A stretch of 64,000 nucleotides of DNA from Microbacterium sp. 18062 (GTDB lineage Bacteria; Actinomycetota; Actinomycetes; Actinomycetales; Microbacteriaceae), in assembly GCF_902706225.1 (NCBI RefSeq), contig NZ_CACSKB010000012.1, forward strand, positions 1 through 64,000, written 5' to 3'. The first letter of the stretch is position 1, and each line of letters opens with the position of its first letter. This document shows, piece by piece, positions 32,869 through 43,693 of the stretch. The translations under genes were made by a program, and so were the position numbers. The notes beneath the pieces are model-generated. The model did not search any database, was not told where the DNA came from, and saw only the letters and a list, made by a program, of their open reading frames with translations.

Positions 32869-33624
32869 ATGCGCGCGATCGACCTCAACGCCGACCTCGG
32901 CGAGACGGTCGACGGGGTGCCGACGGCCGACGACGAGGCGATGTTCGCGGTCGTCTCGAGCGCGAACGTGGCGTGCGGCGGCCACGCCGGCGACGACCTC
33001 TCCATGCGGGACTCCGTCGCGCGTGCGCAGCGTCACGGCGTCGCGATCGGGGCGCACCCCTCGTATCCCGATCGCCCCGGCTTCGGCCGCGCCGCGATGA
33101 CGATGGATGCCGAGGGCCTCCGCGAGAGCGTCGCGCAGCAGCTCGCCGCCCTCGGAGCCGCCGGCGCCGATATCCGCTACGTGAAGCCGCACGGCGCGCT
33201 CTACCACGCGGCGGGGATCCACCCCACGGCGGCGGCCGCCGTCGTCGCGGCGGTCGCCGACCTCGCCGCCGATCTCGGCCGGCCGCTGCCCGTGCTCGGC
33301 CTCGGCGACGAGCTGGCTCGCGCGACCAGGGCCGTAGGCCTCCCCTTCCTCCGCGAGGCGTTCCTCGACCGCGGATACACCGCATCCGGCGCGCTCGTGC
33401 CCCGCGGTGCTCCCGGCGCGCTCCTCTCCGATCCGGATGCGGTCGCCGACCGCGCGCTGCGGCTCGTGGAGCACGGCGAGATCGTCGCCGTGGACGGAGC
33501 GATCGTGAGTCCGGATGCGGCATCCCTCTGCCTGCACGGCGACAGCCCCGCGGCGGTCGCGATGGCGCGGGCCGTGCGCGCGGCGCTGGCCGCAGCCGCG
33601 GTCGAGGTGCGCGCGCCGTGGTGA
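32869..33624 (+). CDS. pxpA: 5-oxoprolinase subunit A (LamB/YcsF family)
   Basis: PxpA of 251 aa, which with PxpB and PxpC hydrolyses 5-oxoproline (pyroglutamate) to glutamate using ATP. Family motifs: IDLNADLGET at the start, SSANVACGGHAGD, GVAIGAHPSYPDRPGFGR and YVKPHGALYH. Its stop codon overlaps the GTG of the fused pxpBC gene (GTGA). The pair forms a compact two-gene operon with a leaderless promoter. Confidence 0.92.
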   Translation: MRAIDLNADLGETVDGVPTADDEAMFAVVSSANVACGGHAGDDLSMRDSVARAQRHGVAIGAHPSYPDRPGFGRAAMTMDAEGLRESVAQQLAALGAAGADIRYVKPHGALYHAAGIHPTAAAAVVAAVADLAADLGRPLPVLGLGDELARATRAVGLPFLREAFLDRGYTASGALVPRGAPGALLSDPDAVADRALRLVEHGEIVAVDGAIVSPDAASLCLHGDSPAAVAMARAVRAALAAAAVEVRAPW

Positions 33625-35528
33625 CCGGCGGACGCCGCCGCATCCTGCCGATGGGGGAGCGGGCGGTCCTCGTCGAGCTCGACGGCCTCGACGGAGTGCT
33701 GGCGCTCGCCGCCGCGCTCGCCGCATCCCCGCTCGCGGGCATCGACGAGGTCGTGCCCGCCGCGCGCACCCTGCTCGTCCGGTATGATCCGGCGCGCGTC
33801 GGGCAGGCGCGGGTGCGCGCCTGGGTGGCGGATGCGGCGCCCGCGCCTGCATCCCTGCCCACGGCCTCCACGTGCCCGACGGGCGCCGCTCCCGAACCGG
33901 CTGCTCCCGAACCCTCCGCTTCGGCAACCCGCTCCGCCGCACGCTCGACGGTCGTCGAATCCGCGCCCGACGACGTCGTCCTCGACGTCATCTATGACGG
34001 CCCCGACCTCGCCTCGGCGGCGGCGGCGCTCGGCCTCTCCGCCGACGAGCTCGCGGAGCGGCACTCGCGCGCCCGCTGGCGGGTGGCGTTCACCGGCTTC
34101 GCCCCCGGGTTCGGCTATCTCGTCAGCGACGACTGGCCCTACGAGATCCCGCGGCTGGATGCTCCGCGGCCGCGGGTGCTGCCGGGCTCGGTGGGGCTCG
34201 CGGGAGCGTTCAGCGGTGCCTATCCTCGGGAGACCCCGGGCGGATGGCGCCTCATCGGCACGACGTCCGCGACCTTGTTCGATCCGGCATCCGCCGATCC
34301 CGTGCTGCTCTCCCCGGGCACCTCCGTGCGATTCCGCGCGGTCACGCGCTCGTCTCGCGTGACCTGCTCCGCCGGACCGCCCGCCGTCCCGCGTGTTTCC
34401 GACGAGGCGCCGCCCGCCGATCCTGCTCTCGAGCTCTGCGCCGCCCGCGCTTCGGGAGAGCGCGACGACTCCGGCGCTCCGGGCGGGTCCAGCGCCTCGG
34501 AGAGTCCCCGCTCCGCGGAGGCCCACGTCGAGTCGCGCGCGCCCGACCGATCCAGCATCCGTGTCGCGCCCGGCTCGCCCGAAGCTCCGCCCCGCACCGC
34601 CGGCCGAGCCGGCACCTCCGGCGCCACGCCCCTGGCCCCGGACGCGGCCCGGGTGACCGGATCGGCTCCCGGGGCCTTCCGCGTCGAGCGGGCCGGGGCG
34701 GCGACCGTGCAGGACCTCGGCCGGCCCGGGCGGGGCCGCCTGGGCATCGCGCGCTCCGGATCGCTCGACCGAGGAGCGCTGCGGCTCGCGAACCGGCTCG
34801 TCGGCAACGCCGAGGATGCGGCGGCGATCGAGGTCGCGCTCGGCGGGCTCGCCGCTCGCGCCCACCGCGACCTGTGGATCGCGATCACGGGCGCCTGGGG
34901 GCCGATCCGCCTGGCCGGCCGCCCGGTCGACAGCTACACCGCCGTGCGCTGGCCCGCCGGGGAGGTCCTCGAGATCGGCTGGCTCACGCACGGAGCCAGG
35001 GCCGTCCTCGCGGTGCGCGGCGGCATCGAGGCGTCCGCATCCGTCGGCTCCCGGTCGACCGACACGCTGGCCGGCCTCGGCCCCGCCGCACTCCGCGCCG
35101 GCGACGAGCTTCCGGTCGGCGCCGAGCCTGCCGCACCCGTGCCGTCCCTCGACATCGCCCCGTGGGGCTGGCCGCCCGACCCGGTCGAGGTCGACCTCAT
35201 GCCGGGGCCTCGGGCCGACTGGTTCGCCGCATCCGCGCATCGGGCGCTCTTCGACGCGGACTGGACGGTGTCGGCGCAGGCCGACCGGATCGGGATGCGG
35301 CTCGACGGCCCGATGCTCGACCGCATCCGGCCGGGCGAGCTGCCGAGTGAGGGGATGGTGCCCGGTGCGCTGCAGGTGCCGCCCAGCGGGCGCCCCGCCG
35401 TCCTGCTCGCGGACGGACCCGTGACCGGCGGATACCCGGTGATCGCGGTGGTGACGGATGCCGCGCTCGACCGCCTGGCGCAGGCCGCGCCGGGTGCCCG
35501 CCTCCGCTTCCGCCGCGCCCTGCGCTGA
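33621..35528 (+). CDS. pxpBC: Fused 5-oxoprolinase subunits B and C
   Basis: A 635-aa fusion. Residues about 1-235 are PxpB (ILPMGERAVLVEL; AFTGFAPGFGYL; PRLDAPRPRVLPGSVGLAG; TPGGWRLIGTT). Residues about 350-635 are PxpC (AATVQDLGRPGRG; GSLDRGALRLANRLVGN; ALGGLAARA; and a C-terminal GGYPVIAVVTDAALDRLAQA). In most bacteria these are separate genes. Two low-complexity linkers stand out: about 45 Pro/Ala/Ser-rich residues inside PxpB and about 110 Ser/Ala/Pro-rich residues between PxpB and PxpC. The start is fixed by the 4-bp overlap with pxpA. Confidence 0.88.
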   Translation: MTGGRRRILPMGERAVLVELDGLDGVLALAAALAASPLAGIDEVVPAARTLLVRYDPARVGQARVRAWVADAAPAPASLPTASTCPTGAAPEPAAPEPSASATRSAARSTVVESAPDDVVLDVIYDGPDLASAAAALGLSADELAERHSRARWRVAFTGFAPGFGYLVSDDWPYEIPRLDAPRPRVLPGSVGLAGAFSGAYPRETPGGWRLIGTTSATLFDPASADPVLLSPGTSVRFRAVTRSSRVTCSAGPPAVPRVSDEAPPADPALELCAARASGERDDSGAPGGSSASESPRSAEAHVESRAPDRSSIRVAPGSPEAPPRTAGRAGTSGATPLAPDAARVTGSAPGAFRVERAGAATVQDLGRPGRGRLGIARSGSLDRGALRLANRLVGNAEDAAAIEVALGGLAARAHRDLWIAITGAWGPIRLAGRPVDSYTAVRWPAGEVLEIGWLTHGARAVLAVRGGIEASASVGSRSTDTLAGLGPAALRAGDELPVGAEPAAPVPSLDIAPWGWPPDPVEVDLMPGPRADWFAASAHRALFDADWTVSAQADRIGMRLDGPMLDRIRPGELPSEGMVPGALQVPPSGRPAVLLADGPVTGGYPVIAVVTDAALDRLAQAAPGARLRFRRALR

Positions 35529-35559
35529 CCCGCCCCGCCCCTCCGTCACCTCCCGCGAC

Positions 35560-35660
35560 GGCGCCAGTTACCCGGGATGGCGCCTACCACCTGGTATGGC
35601 GCCGATTACCTGGGATGGCGCCTCGAACTTCACGCGCCATCCCCGGTAAAGAGCGCCATC
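35560..35660. repeat. 19-bp-period repeat array, three forward and two inverted units
   Basis: Three direct units at 35560-35578, 35579-35597 and 35598-35616 share GGCGCC at the start and GGGAT/GGTAT at the end. Two inverted units follow (GCGCCATC at 35634 and 35653), also 19 bp apart, one with CCCCGGTAA, the complement of TTACC-GGG. The array lies between pxpBC and the rpoB promoter. The rest of the gap 35661-36029 holds the rpoB promoter and leader. Confidence 0.75.
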
Positions 35661-35773
35661 GCGGTCGTGGTGTGAGCCCGAGCCCGCACCCGAAACCCGC
35701 GCACACGCGAAGGAACAACCAAGGAACCCCCCGCGCGTATACCGCAGGTCGGGAAGGTCGTCAAGAATGCGAC

Positions 35774-35802
35774 TGGACATGGCGTGCCCTGGCGCCTATA
35801 GT
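35774..35802 (+). promoter_or_regulatory. rpoB promoter
   Basis: TGGACA (35774-35779), 17-bp spacer, TATAGT (35797-35802). It is a near-consensus housekeeping promoter; start expected near 35809, giving a leader of about 220 nt before rpoB. Confidence 0.75.
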
Positions 35803-35966
35803 TGGTAGTTGCGCTCTAGATCCCCCTGTCTTCATATGGTGGTCGGCTGTGCGAACGTGCCCCCGCAGATAGCGGCGTGCGGTGCGGACGCTTCGGGGAT
35901 GATCGAGCACTCCATCCGATACAGAGGCCAGCCGCGAGGCGGAGGACCTCTGCATCATCACGGAAT

Positions 35967-36015
35967 GTCAGTGACCCGCCTCACTGACACGAGGATCACG
36001 AGGCCCTTTCGGGCC
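35967..36015 (+). promoter_or_regulatory. Hairpins in the rpoB leader
   Basis: A perfect 8-bp stem GTCAGTGA/TCACTGAC (35967-35988) and a 5-bp stem GGCCC/GGGCC (36002-36015) stand just before the ribosome binding site GGAGG. They may control rpoB translation or read-through. Confidence 0.5.
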
Positions 36016-36029
36016 ATGGAGGTTATCCC

Positions 36030-39000
36030 TTGGCTGCCGCGCCCCACGCAAGCACCCCCACCACCAAGACCCCCCGGAACGGACGCGGAGCATCCCGCCT
36101 CTCGTTCGCCAAGATCTCCGACACGCTGACGGTCCCCGACCTCCTCGCGCTGCAGACCGAGTCGTTCGACTGGCTGGTCGGCAACGACGCATGGAAGCAG
36201 CGCGTCGCCGAGGCCGAGGCCGCGGGCCGCACCGACGTGCCCGGCACGAGCGGTCTCGAGGAGATCTTCGAGGAGATCTCCCCGATCGAAGACCTCAGCG
36301 AGACGATGCAGCTGAGCTTCACGAACCCCTACCTCGAGCCCGAGAAGTACTCCATCGAGGAGTGCAAGGAGCGCGGAAAGACGTACGCCGCGCCGCTCTA
36401 CGTCGAGGCCGAGTTCATGAATCACCAGACCGGTGAGATCAAGACCCAGACCGTCTTCATGGGCGACTTCCCCCTGCAGACCGGCAAGGGCACGTTCATC
36501 ATCAACGGCACCGAGCGCGTCGTCGTGTCGCAGCTCGTGCGTTCCCCGGGCGTCTACTTCGACCGCGTCGCCGACAAGACGAGCGACAAGGACATCGTGT
36601 CCGCCCGCGTGATCCCCAGCCGCGGCGCCTGGCTCGAGTTCGAGATCGACAAGCGCGACCAGGTCGGCGTCCGCATCGACCGCAAGCGTAAGCAGTCCGT
36701 CACCGTCTTCCTGAAGGCCCTCGGCCTGTCCAGCGAGGACATCCTGAGCGAGTTCGCCGGTTTCGCCTCGATCGAGGAGACGCTCGAGAAGGACACCATC
36801 CTCACCAAGGAGGATGCCCTTCGCGACATCTACCGCAAGCTCCGTCCGGGCGAGCAGGTCGCCGCCGAGGCCGCCCGCGCGCTGCTGGACAACTTCTACT
36901 TCTCGCCGAAGCGCTACGACCTCGCGAAGGTGGGTCGTTACAAGATCAACCAGAAGCTCGGTCTCGACAAGCCGCTCAGCGACTCGGTGCTGACCGTCGA
37001 GGACATCGTCGCGACGATCAAGTACCTCGTGCGCCTGCACCGCGGCGACGCCACGTTCGAGGGCGTCCGCGCGGGCAAGACCGCGGACATCCGCATCGAC
37101 ATCGACGACATCGACAACTTCGGCAACCGCCGCATCCGCGCGGTCGGCGAGCTCATCCAGAACCAGGTCCGCACGGGTCTGTCGCGCATGGAGCGCGTCG
37201 TCCGCGAGCGCATGACCACGCAGGACATCGAGGCGATCACGCCGCAGACCCTGATCAACGTGCGACCCGTCGTGGCGGCGATCAAGGAGTTCTTCGGAAC
37301 GTCGCAGCTGTCGCAGTTCATGGATCAGAACAACCCGCTCGCGGGCCTGACCCACAAGCGGCGCCTCTCGGCGCTGGGCCCGGGCGGTCTGTCGCGCGAG
37401 CGTGCCGGCGTCGAGGTCCGCGACGTCCACCCCTCGCACTACGGCCGCATGTGCCCGATCGAGACTCCGGAAGGCCCGAACATCGGCCTGATCGGCTCGC
37501 TCGCGTCGTTCGCGCGGATCAACTCCTTCGGTTTCATCGAGACCCCGTACCGCCGCGTCGTCAGCGGCCTGGTCACGACGGACATCGACTACCTGACCGC
37601 GAGCGAGGAGAACGACTTCATCGTCGCGCAGGCCGGTGCCGAGCTCGACGCCTCGGGCCGCTTCACGCAGGACCGCGTCCTGGCCCGCCGCGGACAGGGC
37701 GGCGAGGTCGACCTCTTCCCGGTCGACGAGATCGGCTACATGGACGTCTCACCGCGCCAGATGGTTTCCGTCGCGACGTCGCTCATCCCGTTCCTCGAGC
37801 ACGACGATGCGAACCGCGCGCTCATGGGCGCGAACATGCAGCGTCAGGCCGTGCCGCTCGTGCGCAGCGAGTCGCCCGTGGTCGGCACCGGCATGGAGGG
37901 CTACGCCGCGATCGACGCCGGTGACGTCGTCACCGCGCAGAAGTCCGGTGTCGTCGCCGAGGTCTCGGCCGACGTCGTGACCATCCAGCTCGACGAGGGC
38001 GGCACGCAGGACTACTTCCTGCGCAAGTTCGACCGCTCGAACCAGGGCACGTCCTACAACCAGCGCGTCATCGTCTCGGCGGGCGACCGCATCGAGGCCG
38101 GCGAGGTCATCGCCGACGGCCCGGCGACGGAGAACGGCGAGCTCGCGCTCGGCAAGAACCTCCTCGTCGCGTTCATGACGTGGGAGGGTCACAACTTCGA
38201 GGACGCCATCATCCTGAGCCAGGAGCTCGTGAAGGACGACACCCTCTCCTCGATCCACATCGAGGAGTACGAGGTCGACGCCCGCGACACGAAGCTCGGC
38301 AAGGAGGAGATCACGCGGGACCTCCCGAACGTGAGCCCCGACCTGCTGAAGGATCTGGACGAGCGCGGCATCATCCGCATCGGCGCCGAGGTCCGCCCCG
38401 GCGACATCCTCGTCGGCAAGGTCACCCCCAAGGGGGAGACCGAGCTGAGCGCCGAGGAGCGACTGCTCCGCGCGATCTTCAACGAGAAGAGCCGCGAGGT
38501 CCGCGACACGTCGCTGAAGGTGCCCCACGGCGAGCAGGGCACGATCATCGCGGTCAAGGAGTTCAACGCCGAGGACGGCGATGACGAGCTCGGCTCGGGC
38601 GTCAACCGCCGTGTCGTGGTCTACATCGCCCAGAAGCGCAAGATCACCGAGGGCGACAAGCTCGCCGGCCGCCACGGGAACAAGGGCGTCATCGCCAAGA
38701 TCCTGCCCGTCGAGGACATGCCGTTCCTCAGCGACGGCACGCCGGTCGACGTGATCCTGAACCCGCTCGGCATCCCGGGGCGCATGAACTTCGGCCAGGT
38801 GCTCGAGCTCCACCTCGGCTGGATCGCCCAGCAGGGATGGAAGGTCGAGGGCACCCCCGAATGGGCCGCCCACCTGCCCGAGGTCGCCCGCGAGGCGTCT
38901 CCCGGGACGAAGGTCGCCACCCCGGTGTTCGACGGCGCGTTCGAGGACGAGATCGCGGGTCTGCTCGACTCGACGCTCCCGACCCGGGACGGCGAGCGAC

Positions 39001-39533
39001 TCATCGACCGCACGGGCAAGACCCGTCTGTTCGACGGTCGTTCGGGTGAGCCGTTCCCGGCGCCCATCTCGGTCGGCTACATGTACATCCTGAAGCTGCA
39101 TCACCTGGTGGACGACAAGATCCACGCGCGCTCCACCGGTCCGTACTCGATGATCACGCAGCAGCCGCTGGGTGGGAAGGCGCAGTTCGGCGGACAGCGC
39201 TTCGGCGAGATGGAGGTGTGGGCGCTCGAGGCATACGGTGCCGCGTACGCCCTCCAGGAGCTCCTGACGATCAAGTCCGACGACATCCTCGGCCGCGTGA
39301 AGGTCTACGAGGCGATCGTCAAGGGCGAGAACATCCAGGAGCCCGGCATCCCCGAGTCGTTCAAGGTGCTGATGAAGGAGATGCAGTCGCTCTGCCTGAA
39401 CGTCGAGGTCCTCTCGGCCGACGGCACGCCGGTCAACCTCCGTGACACGGACGATGACGCGTTCCGCGCAGCAGAAGAGCTGGGCATCAACATCTCGAGC
39501 CGCTTCGAGTCCTCGTCGATCGACGAGATCTAG
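36030..39533 (+). CDS. rpoB: DNA-directed RNA polymerase beta subunit
   Basis: Full-length beta subunit of 1167 aa, forming the catalytic core of RNA polymerase with RpoC. The rifampicin-binding region is readable ([39 protein letters not shown]) and carries the normal residues. [22 protein letters not shown] and the late [21 protein letters not shown] are also intact. The rare TTG start is fixed by GGAGG 7 nt upstream. It has its own promoter at 35774-35802; rpoC follows after 131 bp that contain a large palindrome. Confidence 0.98.
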   Translation: MAAAPHASTPTTKTPRNGRGASRLSFAKISDTLTVPDLLALQTESFDWLVGNDAWKQRVAEAEAAGRTDVPGTSGLEEIFEEISPIEDLSETMQLSFTNPYLEPEKYSIEECKERGKTYAAPLYVEAEFMNHQTGEIKTQTVFMGDFPLQTGKGTFIINGTERVVVSQLVRSPGVYFDRVADKTSDKDIVSARVIPSRGAWLEFEIDKRDQVGVRIDRKRKQSVTVFLKALGLSSEDILSEFAGFASIEETLEKDTILTKEDALRDIYRKLRPGEQVAAEAARALLDNFYFSPKRYDLAKVGRYKINQKLGLDKPLSDSVLTVEDIVATIKYLVRLHRGDATFEGVRAGKTADIRIDIDDIDNFGNRRIRAVGELIQNQVRTGLSRMERVVRERMTTQDIEAITPQTLINVRPVVAAIKEFFGTSQLSQFMDQNNPLAGLTHKRRLSALGPGGLSRERAGVEVRDVHPSHYGRMCPIETPEGPNIGLIGSLASFARINSFGFIETPYRRVVSGLVTTDIDYLTASEENDFIVAQAGAELDASGRFTQDRVLARRGQGGEVDLFPVDEIGYMDVSPRQMVSVATSLIPFLEHDDANRALMGANMQRQAVPLVRSESPVVGTGMEGYAAIDAGDVVTAQKSGVVAEVSADVVTIQLDEGGTQDYFLRKFDRSNQGTSYNQRVIVSAGDRIEAGEVIADGPATENGELALGKNLLVAFMTWEGHNFEDAIILSQELVKDDTLSSIHIEEYEVDARDTKLGKEEITRDLPNVSPDLLKDLDERGIIRIGAEVRPGDILVGKVTPKGETELSAEERLLRAIFNEKSREVRDTSLKVPHGEQGTIIAVKEFNAEDGDDELGSGVNRRVVVYIAQKRKITEGDKLAGRHGNKGVIAKILPVEDMPFLSDGTPVDVILNPLGIPGRMNFGQVLELHLGWIAQQGWKVEGTPEWAAHLPEVAREASPGTKVATPVFDGAFEDEIAGLLDSTLPTRDGERLIDRTGKTRLFDGRSGEPFPAPISVGYMYILKLHHLVDDKIHARSTGPYSMITQQPLGGKAQFGGQRFGEMEVWALEAYGAAYALQELLTIKSDDILGRVKVYEAIVKGENIQEPGIPESFKVLMKEMQSLCLNVEVLSADGTPVNLRDTDDDAFRAAEELGINISSRFESSSIDEI

Positions 39534-39540
39534 GGCTCTG

Positions 39541-39623
39541 GATGTCGGCTCGGCGACGCATGCCCGCGACGGCCTTCGGCCGTCGCCCGCCAGTCCCGGT
39601 GCCAGCGTCGCCGAACCGACATC
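39541..39623. repeat. Large nested palindrome between rpoB and rpoC
   Basis: Outer arms of 19 bp (39541-39559, 39605-39623; one mismatch) enclose an inner perfect 9-bp stem GCGACGGCC/GGCCGTCGC with a TTC loop (39566-39586). It begins 7 bp after the rpoB stop codon and ends 41 bp before rpoC. In RNA this would be a cruciform-like stem in the middle of an essential operon. Confidence 0.75.
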
Positions 39624-39664
39624 TCTCCGCCAACTTTGAGAATCATTGAGACACAGGAGAACCA

Positions 39665-42600
39665 GTGCTCGAATCAACCACTTTCGATCAGCTTCGCATC
39701 GGCCTCGCGACCGCCGACGACATCCGTCGTTGGTCCTTCGGCGAGGTCAAGAAGCCCGAGACGATCAACTACCGCACGCTGAAGCCGGAGAAGGACGGCC
39801 TGTTCGGCGAGCAGATCTTCGGACCCAGCCGTGACTGGGAGTGCGCCTGCGGCAAGTACAAGCGCGTCCGCTTCAAGGGCATCGTCTGCGAGCGCTGCGG
39901 CGTGGAGGTCACCAAGTCCTCCGTCCGTCGCGAGCGGATGGGGCACATCGAGCTCGCCGCTCCCGTCACGCACATCTGGTACTTCAAGGGCGTGCCCTCG
40001 CGCCTCGGGTACCTGCTCGACATGGCGCCGAAGGACCTCGAGAAGGTCATCTACTTCGCCGCCTACATGGTGATCTCGGTCGACGAGGAGGCGCGTCACC
40101 GCGACCTCCCGACGCACGAGAACAACCTGCGCCTGGAGATCAAGAACCTCGGCGACCGCCGCGACGCCCGTGTGGCGGCGCGTCTGGCCAAGCTGGAGGA
40201 GGAGCTCGCCGCTCTCGAGGCGGAGGGCGCCAAGGCCGACGCGAAGAAGAAGGTCAAGGACGCCGCCGAGAAGGACATGTCCTCGATCCGCAAGAACGCG
40301 GACGAGCAGATAGGCAAGCTCGAGCGCGTCTGGGAGGACTTCCGCTCGCTCGAGGTCGGCGCCCTGAAGCCCGAGGACGAGGTCTTCAACGAGCTCGTCG
40401 ACCGGTTCGGTCAGTACTTCGAGGCCCACATGGGCGCGGAGTCGATCAAGCGTCGCCTCGAGGCGTTCGACCTGGCCGCCGAGGCCGAGAGCCTGCACCT
40501 GCAGATCTCGGAGGGCAAGGGCCAGCGCAAGATCCGTGCGATCAAGCGCCTCAAGGTCGTCAACTCGTTCCTGACCACGGGGATGAGCCCCGCGTCGATG
40601 GTGCTGGACGTCGTGCCGGTCATCCCGCCGGAGCTGCGCCCGATGGTGCAGCTCGACGGCGGCCGCTTCGCGACCAGCGACCTGAACGACCTGTACCGCC
40701 GCGTGATCAACCGCAACAACCGTCTGCGTCGTCTGATCGACCTCGGGGCTCCCGAGATCATCGTCAACAACGAGAAGCGCATGCTGCAGGAGGCCGTCGA
40801 CGCGCTGTTCGACAACGGCCGCCGCGGTCGTCCGGTCACGGGCACGGGCAACCGTGCGCTGAAGTCCCTCAGCGACATGCTGAAGGGCAAGCAGGGCCGG
40901 TTCCGCCAGAACCTGCTCGGCAAGCGCGTGGACTACTCGGGCCGTTCGGTCATCATCGTCGGACCCCAGCTGAAGCTGCACCAGTGCGGTCTGCCCAAGC
41001 AGATGGCGCTCGAGCTGTTCAAGCCGTTCGTGATCAAGCGTCTGATCGACCTGGGCCACTCGCAGAACATCAAGGCCGCCAAGCGCGCCGTGGAGCGCAC
41101 GCGCCCCGAGGTCTGGGACGTGCTCGAGGAGATCATCCGCGAGCGTCCGGTGCTGCTCAACCGCGCCCCCACGCTCCACCGCCTGGGCATCCAGGCCTTC
41201 GAGCCCCAGCTCGTCGAGGGCAAGGCCATCCAGCTGCACCCGCTCGTCTGCGCCGCCTTCAACGCGGACTTCGACGGCGACCAGATGGCTGTCCACCTGC
41301 CGCTGTCGGTCGAGGCCCAGGCCGAGGCGCGCATCCTGATGCTCGCCTCGAACAACATCCTGAAGCCTTCCGACGGGCGTCCGGTCACCCTGCCGTCGCA
41401 GGACATGATCATCGGCCTTCACCACCTGACCACGGTCAAGGAGGGTGCGGCCGGTGAGGGACGCGTGTTCGGCTCGGTCGGCGAGGCGATCCTGGCGAAG
41501 GACGAGGGAACCCTCGACCTGCAGGCGAAGGTCCGCATCCGCGTCCCGGGTCTCACGTTCCTCGAGGGCGAAGCCCCCGAAGGCTACGAGCGCCACGGCC
41601 TCCTGGATGCCTCGCTCGGCCAGGCGATCTTCAACGACACCCTGCCCAAGGGGTACCCGTTCGTCCGCGAGCAGGCCGACAAGGGCAAGCTGTCGCAGAT
41701 CGTGAACAAGCTCGCCGAGGAGTACCCGAAGGTGGAGGTCGCGGCCTCGCTCGACCGGATCAAGGACGCGGGCTTCCACTGGGCCACGCGCTCGGGTGTC
41801 ACCGTCGCGCTGAGCGACGTCCTCACGCCGCCCAACAAGGCCGAGATCATCGCCGGCTACGAGAAGCAGGCGGCGAAGGTCCAGGCACAGTACGAGAAGG
41901 GCCTCACGACCGACGCCGAGCGTCGTCAGGAGCTCATCAAGATCTGGACGGCCGCCACCGACGAGGTGCAGGTCGCGATGAAGGCGCACTTCCCGGCCGA
42001 CAACACGATCAACCGGATGGTGTCCTCGGGCGCCCGTGGCAACTGGCTGCAGATCCGGAACATCGCCGGTATGCGGGGCCTTGTGAACAACCCGAAGGGC
42101 GAGATCATCGCCCGTCCGATCATCTCCTCGTACCGCGAGGGGCTGTCGGTGGCGGAGTACTTCATCGCGACGCACGGTGCCCGTAAGGGCCTGGCCGACA
42201 CGGCCCTGCGTACGGCCGACTCGGGTTACCTCACGCGTCGCCTCGTGGACGTCTCGCAGGACGTCATCATCCGTGAGGAGGACTGCGCGACCTCGAAGGG
42301 GCTGGAGCTGCCGATCGCCGCCGCGGGCGCCGACGGGGCACTGGTCAAGGACGCCAACGTCGAGAACTCGGTGTTCGCCCGTACCCTCGCCGCGGATGTC
42401 GTGGACGAGTCCGGCACGGTGCTGGCCGAGGCGGGCTCCGACGTCGGCGACGTGCTGATCAACCGCCTGGTCGAGGCGGGCGTCACCTCCATCAAGGTGC
42501 GCTCGGTGCTGACCTGCGACTCCGCGGTCGGTGTCTGCGCGAAGTGCTACGGCCGTTCGCTCGCGACCGGAAAGGTCGTCGACATCGGCGAGGCCGTCGG

Positions 42601-43540
42601 CATCATCGCGGCCCAGTCGATCGGCGAGCCGGGCACCCAGCTGACGATGCGCACCTTCCACACCGGTGGCTCGGCGTCGGCCGAGGACATCACGCAGGGT
42701 CTGCCGCGTGTCCAGGAGCTCTTCGAGGCGCGTACCCCCAAGGGTGCGTCCCCGATCGCCGAGGCCGACGGGCGCATCACGATCGAGGAGACCGACAAGC
42801 AGAAGAAGGTCATCCTCACGCCCGACAACGGCGACGAGCCGCACGTCTACCCGGTGCTCAAGCGCGCCACCCTCCTCGTCGAGGACGGCCAGCGCGTCGA
42901 GGTCGGCCAGGCGCTGCAGGTGGGAACGCTCGACCCGAAGGAGATCATGCGCGTCATGGGCGCCCGCGAGGTGCAGAAGTACCTCGTCGGCGGTGTCCAG
43001 GGCGTGTACCGCTCGCAGGGTGTGCCGATCCACGACAAGCACATCGAGGTCATCGTGCGCCAGATGCTGCGGAAGGTCACCGTGGTCGACCACGGCGACA
43101 CGACGCTGCTTCCGGGCGAGCTCGTCGACTCGCGTCGCTTCATCGACATCAACCGCCAGTCGGTGGGCGAGGGCAAGCGTCCCGCGTCGGGCCGTCCGGA
43201 GCTGATGGGTATCACCAAGGCGTCGCTCGCGACCGAGTCGTGGCTGTCGGCCGCGTCGTTCCAGGAGACGACCCGCGTGCTGACGCAGGCCGCGATGGAG
43301 GGCAAGAGCGACCCGCTGGTGGGCCTGAAGGAGAACGTGATCATCGGAAAGCTGATCCCCGCCGGAACCGGGCTCGCGAAGTACCGCAATGTCACGGTCG
43401 AGGCGACGGAGGAGGCCAAGAGCGAGCGGTACCCCAACCGCATCTTCGCGTCCGACGGTGCGTACAGCGATTCCGATCTGAGCTACGTCGATTTCGACAG
43501 CTTCTCGACGGACGACTTCACGCCCGGCACCTACAACTGA
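39665..43540 (+). CDS. rpoC: DNA-directed RNA polymerase beta' subunit
   Basis: Full-length beta' subunit of 1291 aa. The catalytic Mg motif [12 protein letters not shown] is intact. The N-terminal zinc finger reads [20 protein letters not shown]; a second cysteine cluster ([19 protein letters not shown]) is also present. An actinobacterial Ala/Lys-rich insertion lies near residues 165-210. Start: GTG with GGAG upstream. It is followed by a strong terminator. Confidence 0.98.
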   Translation: MLESTTFDQLRIGLATADDIRRWSFGEVKKPETINYRTLKPEKDGLFGEQIFGPSRDWECACGKYKRVRFKGIVCERCGVEVTKSSVRRERMGHIELAAPVTHIWYFKGVPSRLGYLLDMAPKDLEKVIYFAAYMVISVDEEARHRDLPTHENNLRLEIKNLGDRRDARVAARLAKLEEELAALEAEGAKADAKKKVKDAAEKDMSSIRKNADEQIGKLERVWEDFRSLEVGALKPEDEVFNELVDRFGQYFEAHMGAESIKRRLEAFDLAAEAESLHLQISEGKGQRKIRAIKRLKVVNSFLTTGMSPASMVLDVVPVIPPELRPMVQLDGGRFATSDLNDLYRRVINRNNRLRRLIDLGAPEIIVNNEKRMLQEAVDALFDNGRRGRPVTGTGNRALKSLSDMLKGKQGRFRQNLLGKRVDYSGRSVIIVGPQLKLHQCGLPKQMALELFKPFVIKRLIDLGHSQNIKAAKRAVERTRPEVWDVLEEIIRERPVLLNRAPTLHRLGIQAFEPQLVEGKAIQLHPLVCAAFNADFDGDQMAVHLPLSVEAQAEARILMLASNNILKPSDGRPVTLPSQDMIIGLHHLTTVKEGAAGEGRVFGSVGEAILAKDEGTLDLQAKVRIRVPGLTFLEGEAPEGYERHGLLDASLGQAIFNDTLPKGYPFVREQADKGKLSQIVNKLAEEYPKVEVAASLDRIKDAGFHWATRSGVTVALSDVLTPPNKAEIIAGYEKQAAKVQAQYEKGLTTDAERRQELIKIWTAATDEVQVAMKAHFPADNTINRMVSSGARGNWLQIRNIAGMRGLVNNPKGEIIARPIISSYREGLSVAEYFIATHGARKGLADTALRTADSGYLTRRLVDVSQDVIIREEDCATSKGLELPIAAAGADGALVKDANVENSVFARTLAADVVDESGTVLAEAGSDVGDVLINRLVEAGVTSIKVRSVLTCDSAVGVCAKCYGRSLATGKVVDIGEAVGIIAAQSIGEPGTQLTMRTFHTGGSASAEDITQGLPRVQELFEARTPKGASPIAEADGRITIEETDKQKKVILTPDNGDEPHVYPVLKRATLLVEDGQRVEVGQALQVGTLDPKEIMRVMGAREVQKYLVGGVQGVYRSQGVPIHDKHIEVIVRQMLRKVTVVDHGDTTLLPGELVDSRRFIDINRQSVGEGKRPASGRPELMGITKASLATESWLSAASFQETTRVLTQAAMEGKSDPLVGLKENVIIGKLIPAGTGLAKYRNVTVEATEEAKSERYPNRIFASDGAYSDSDLSYVDFDSFSTDDFTPGTYN

Positions 43541-43578
43541 TCGGGCCGGATGCGGCCGCCCGCCGCATCCGGACGGTC

Positions 43579-43615
43579 CCGAAGTGCCCCGAGCCTCGTG
43601 CTCGGGGCACTTCGG
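43579..43615 (+). terminator. Terminator after rpoC
   Basis: Perfect 16-bp arms (43579-43594, 43600-43615) with loop CTCGT, 38 bp after rpoC. A second palindrome (CCGGATGCGG/CCGCATCCGG, 43546-43572) precedes it. There is no T run, as is common in high-GC actinobacteria. Confidence 0.75.
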
Positions 43616-43693
43616 CGTTCCGCGGCGTTCCGCGCCGCGCGCCGCTGCCGCTCGCTGCCGCGGTGCGCGTCTACCGTGGACGGGGGAGGGGAC

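Noticed and set aside
31728..33620. N-terminal extension of the pxpBC frame
   Set aside because: It is out of frame with, or antisense to, real genes (spermidine synthase-like and pxpA); the GTGA overlap fixes the real start at 33621.
35560..35660. CRISPR-like array
   Set aside because: 19-bp units follow each other without spacers, mix orientations and have no cas genes near.
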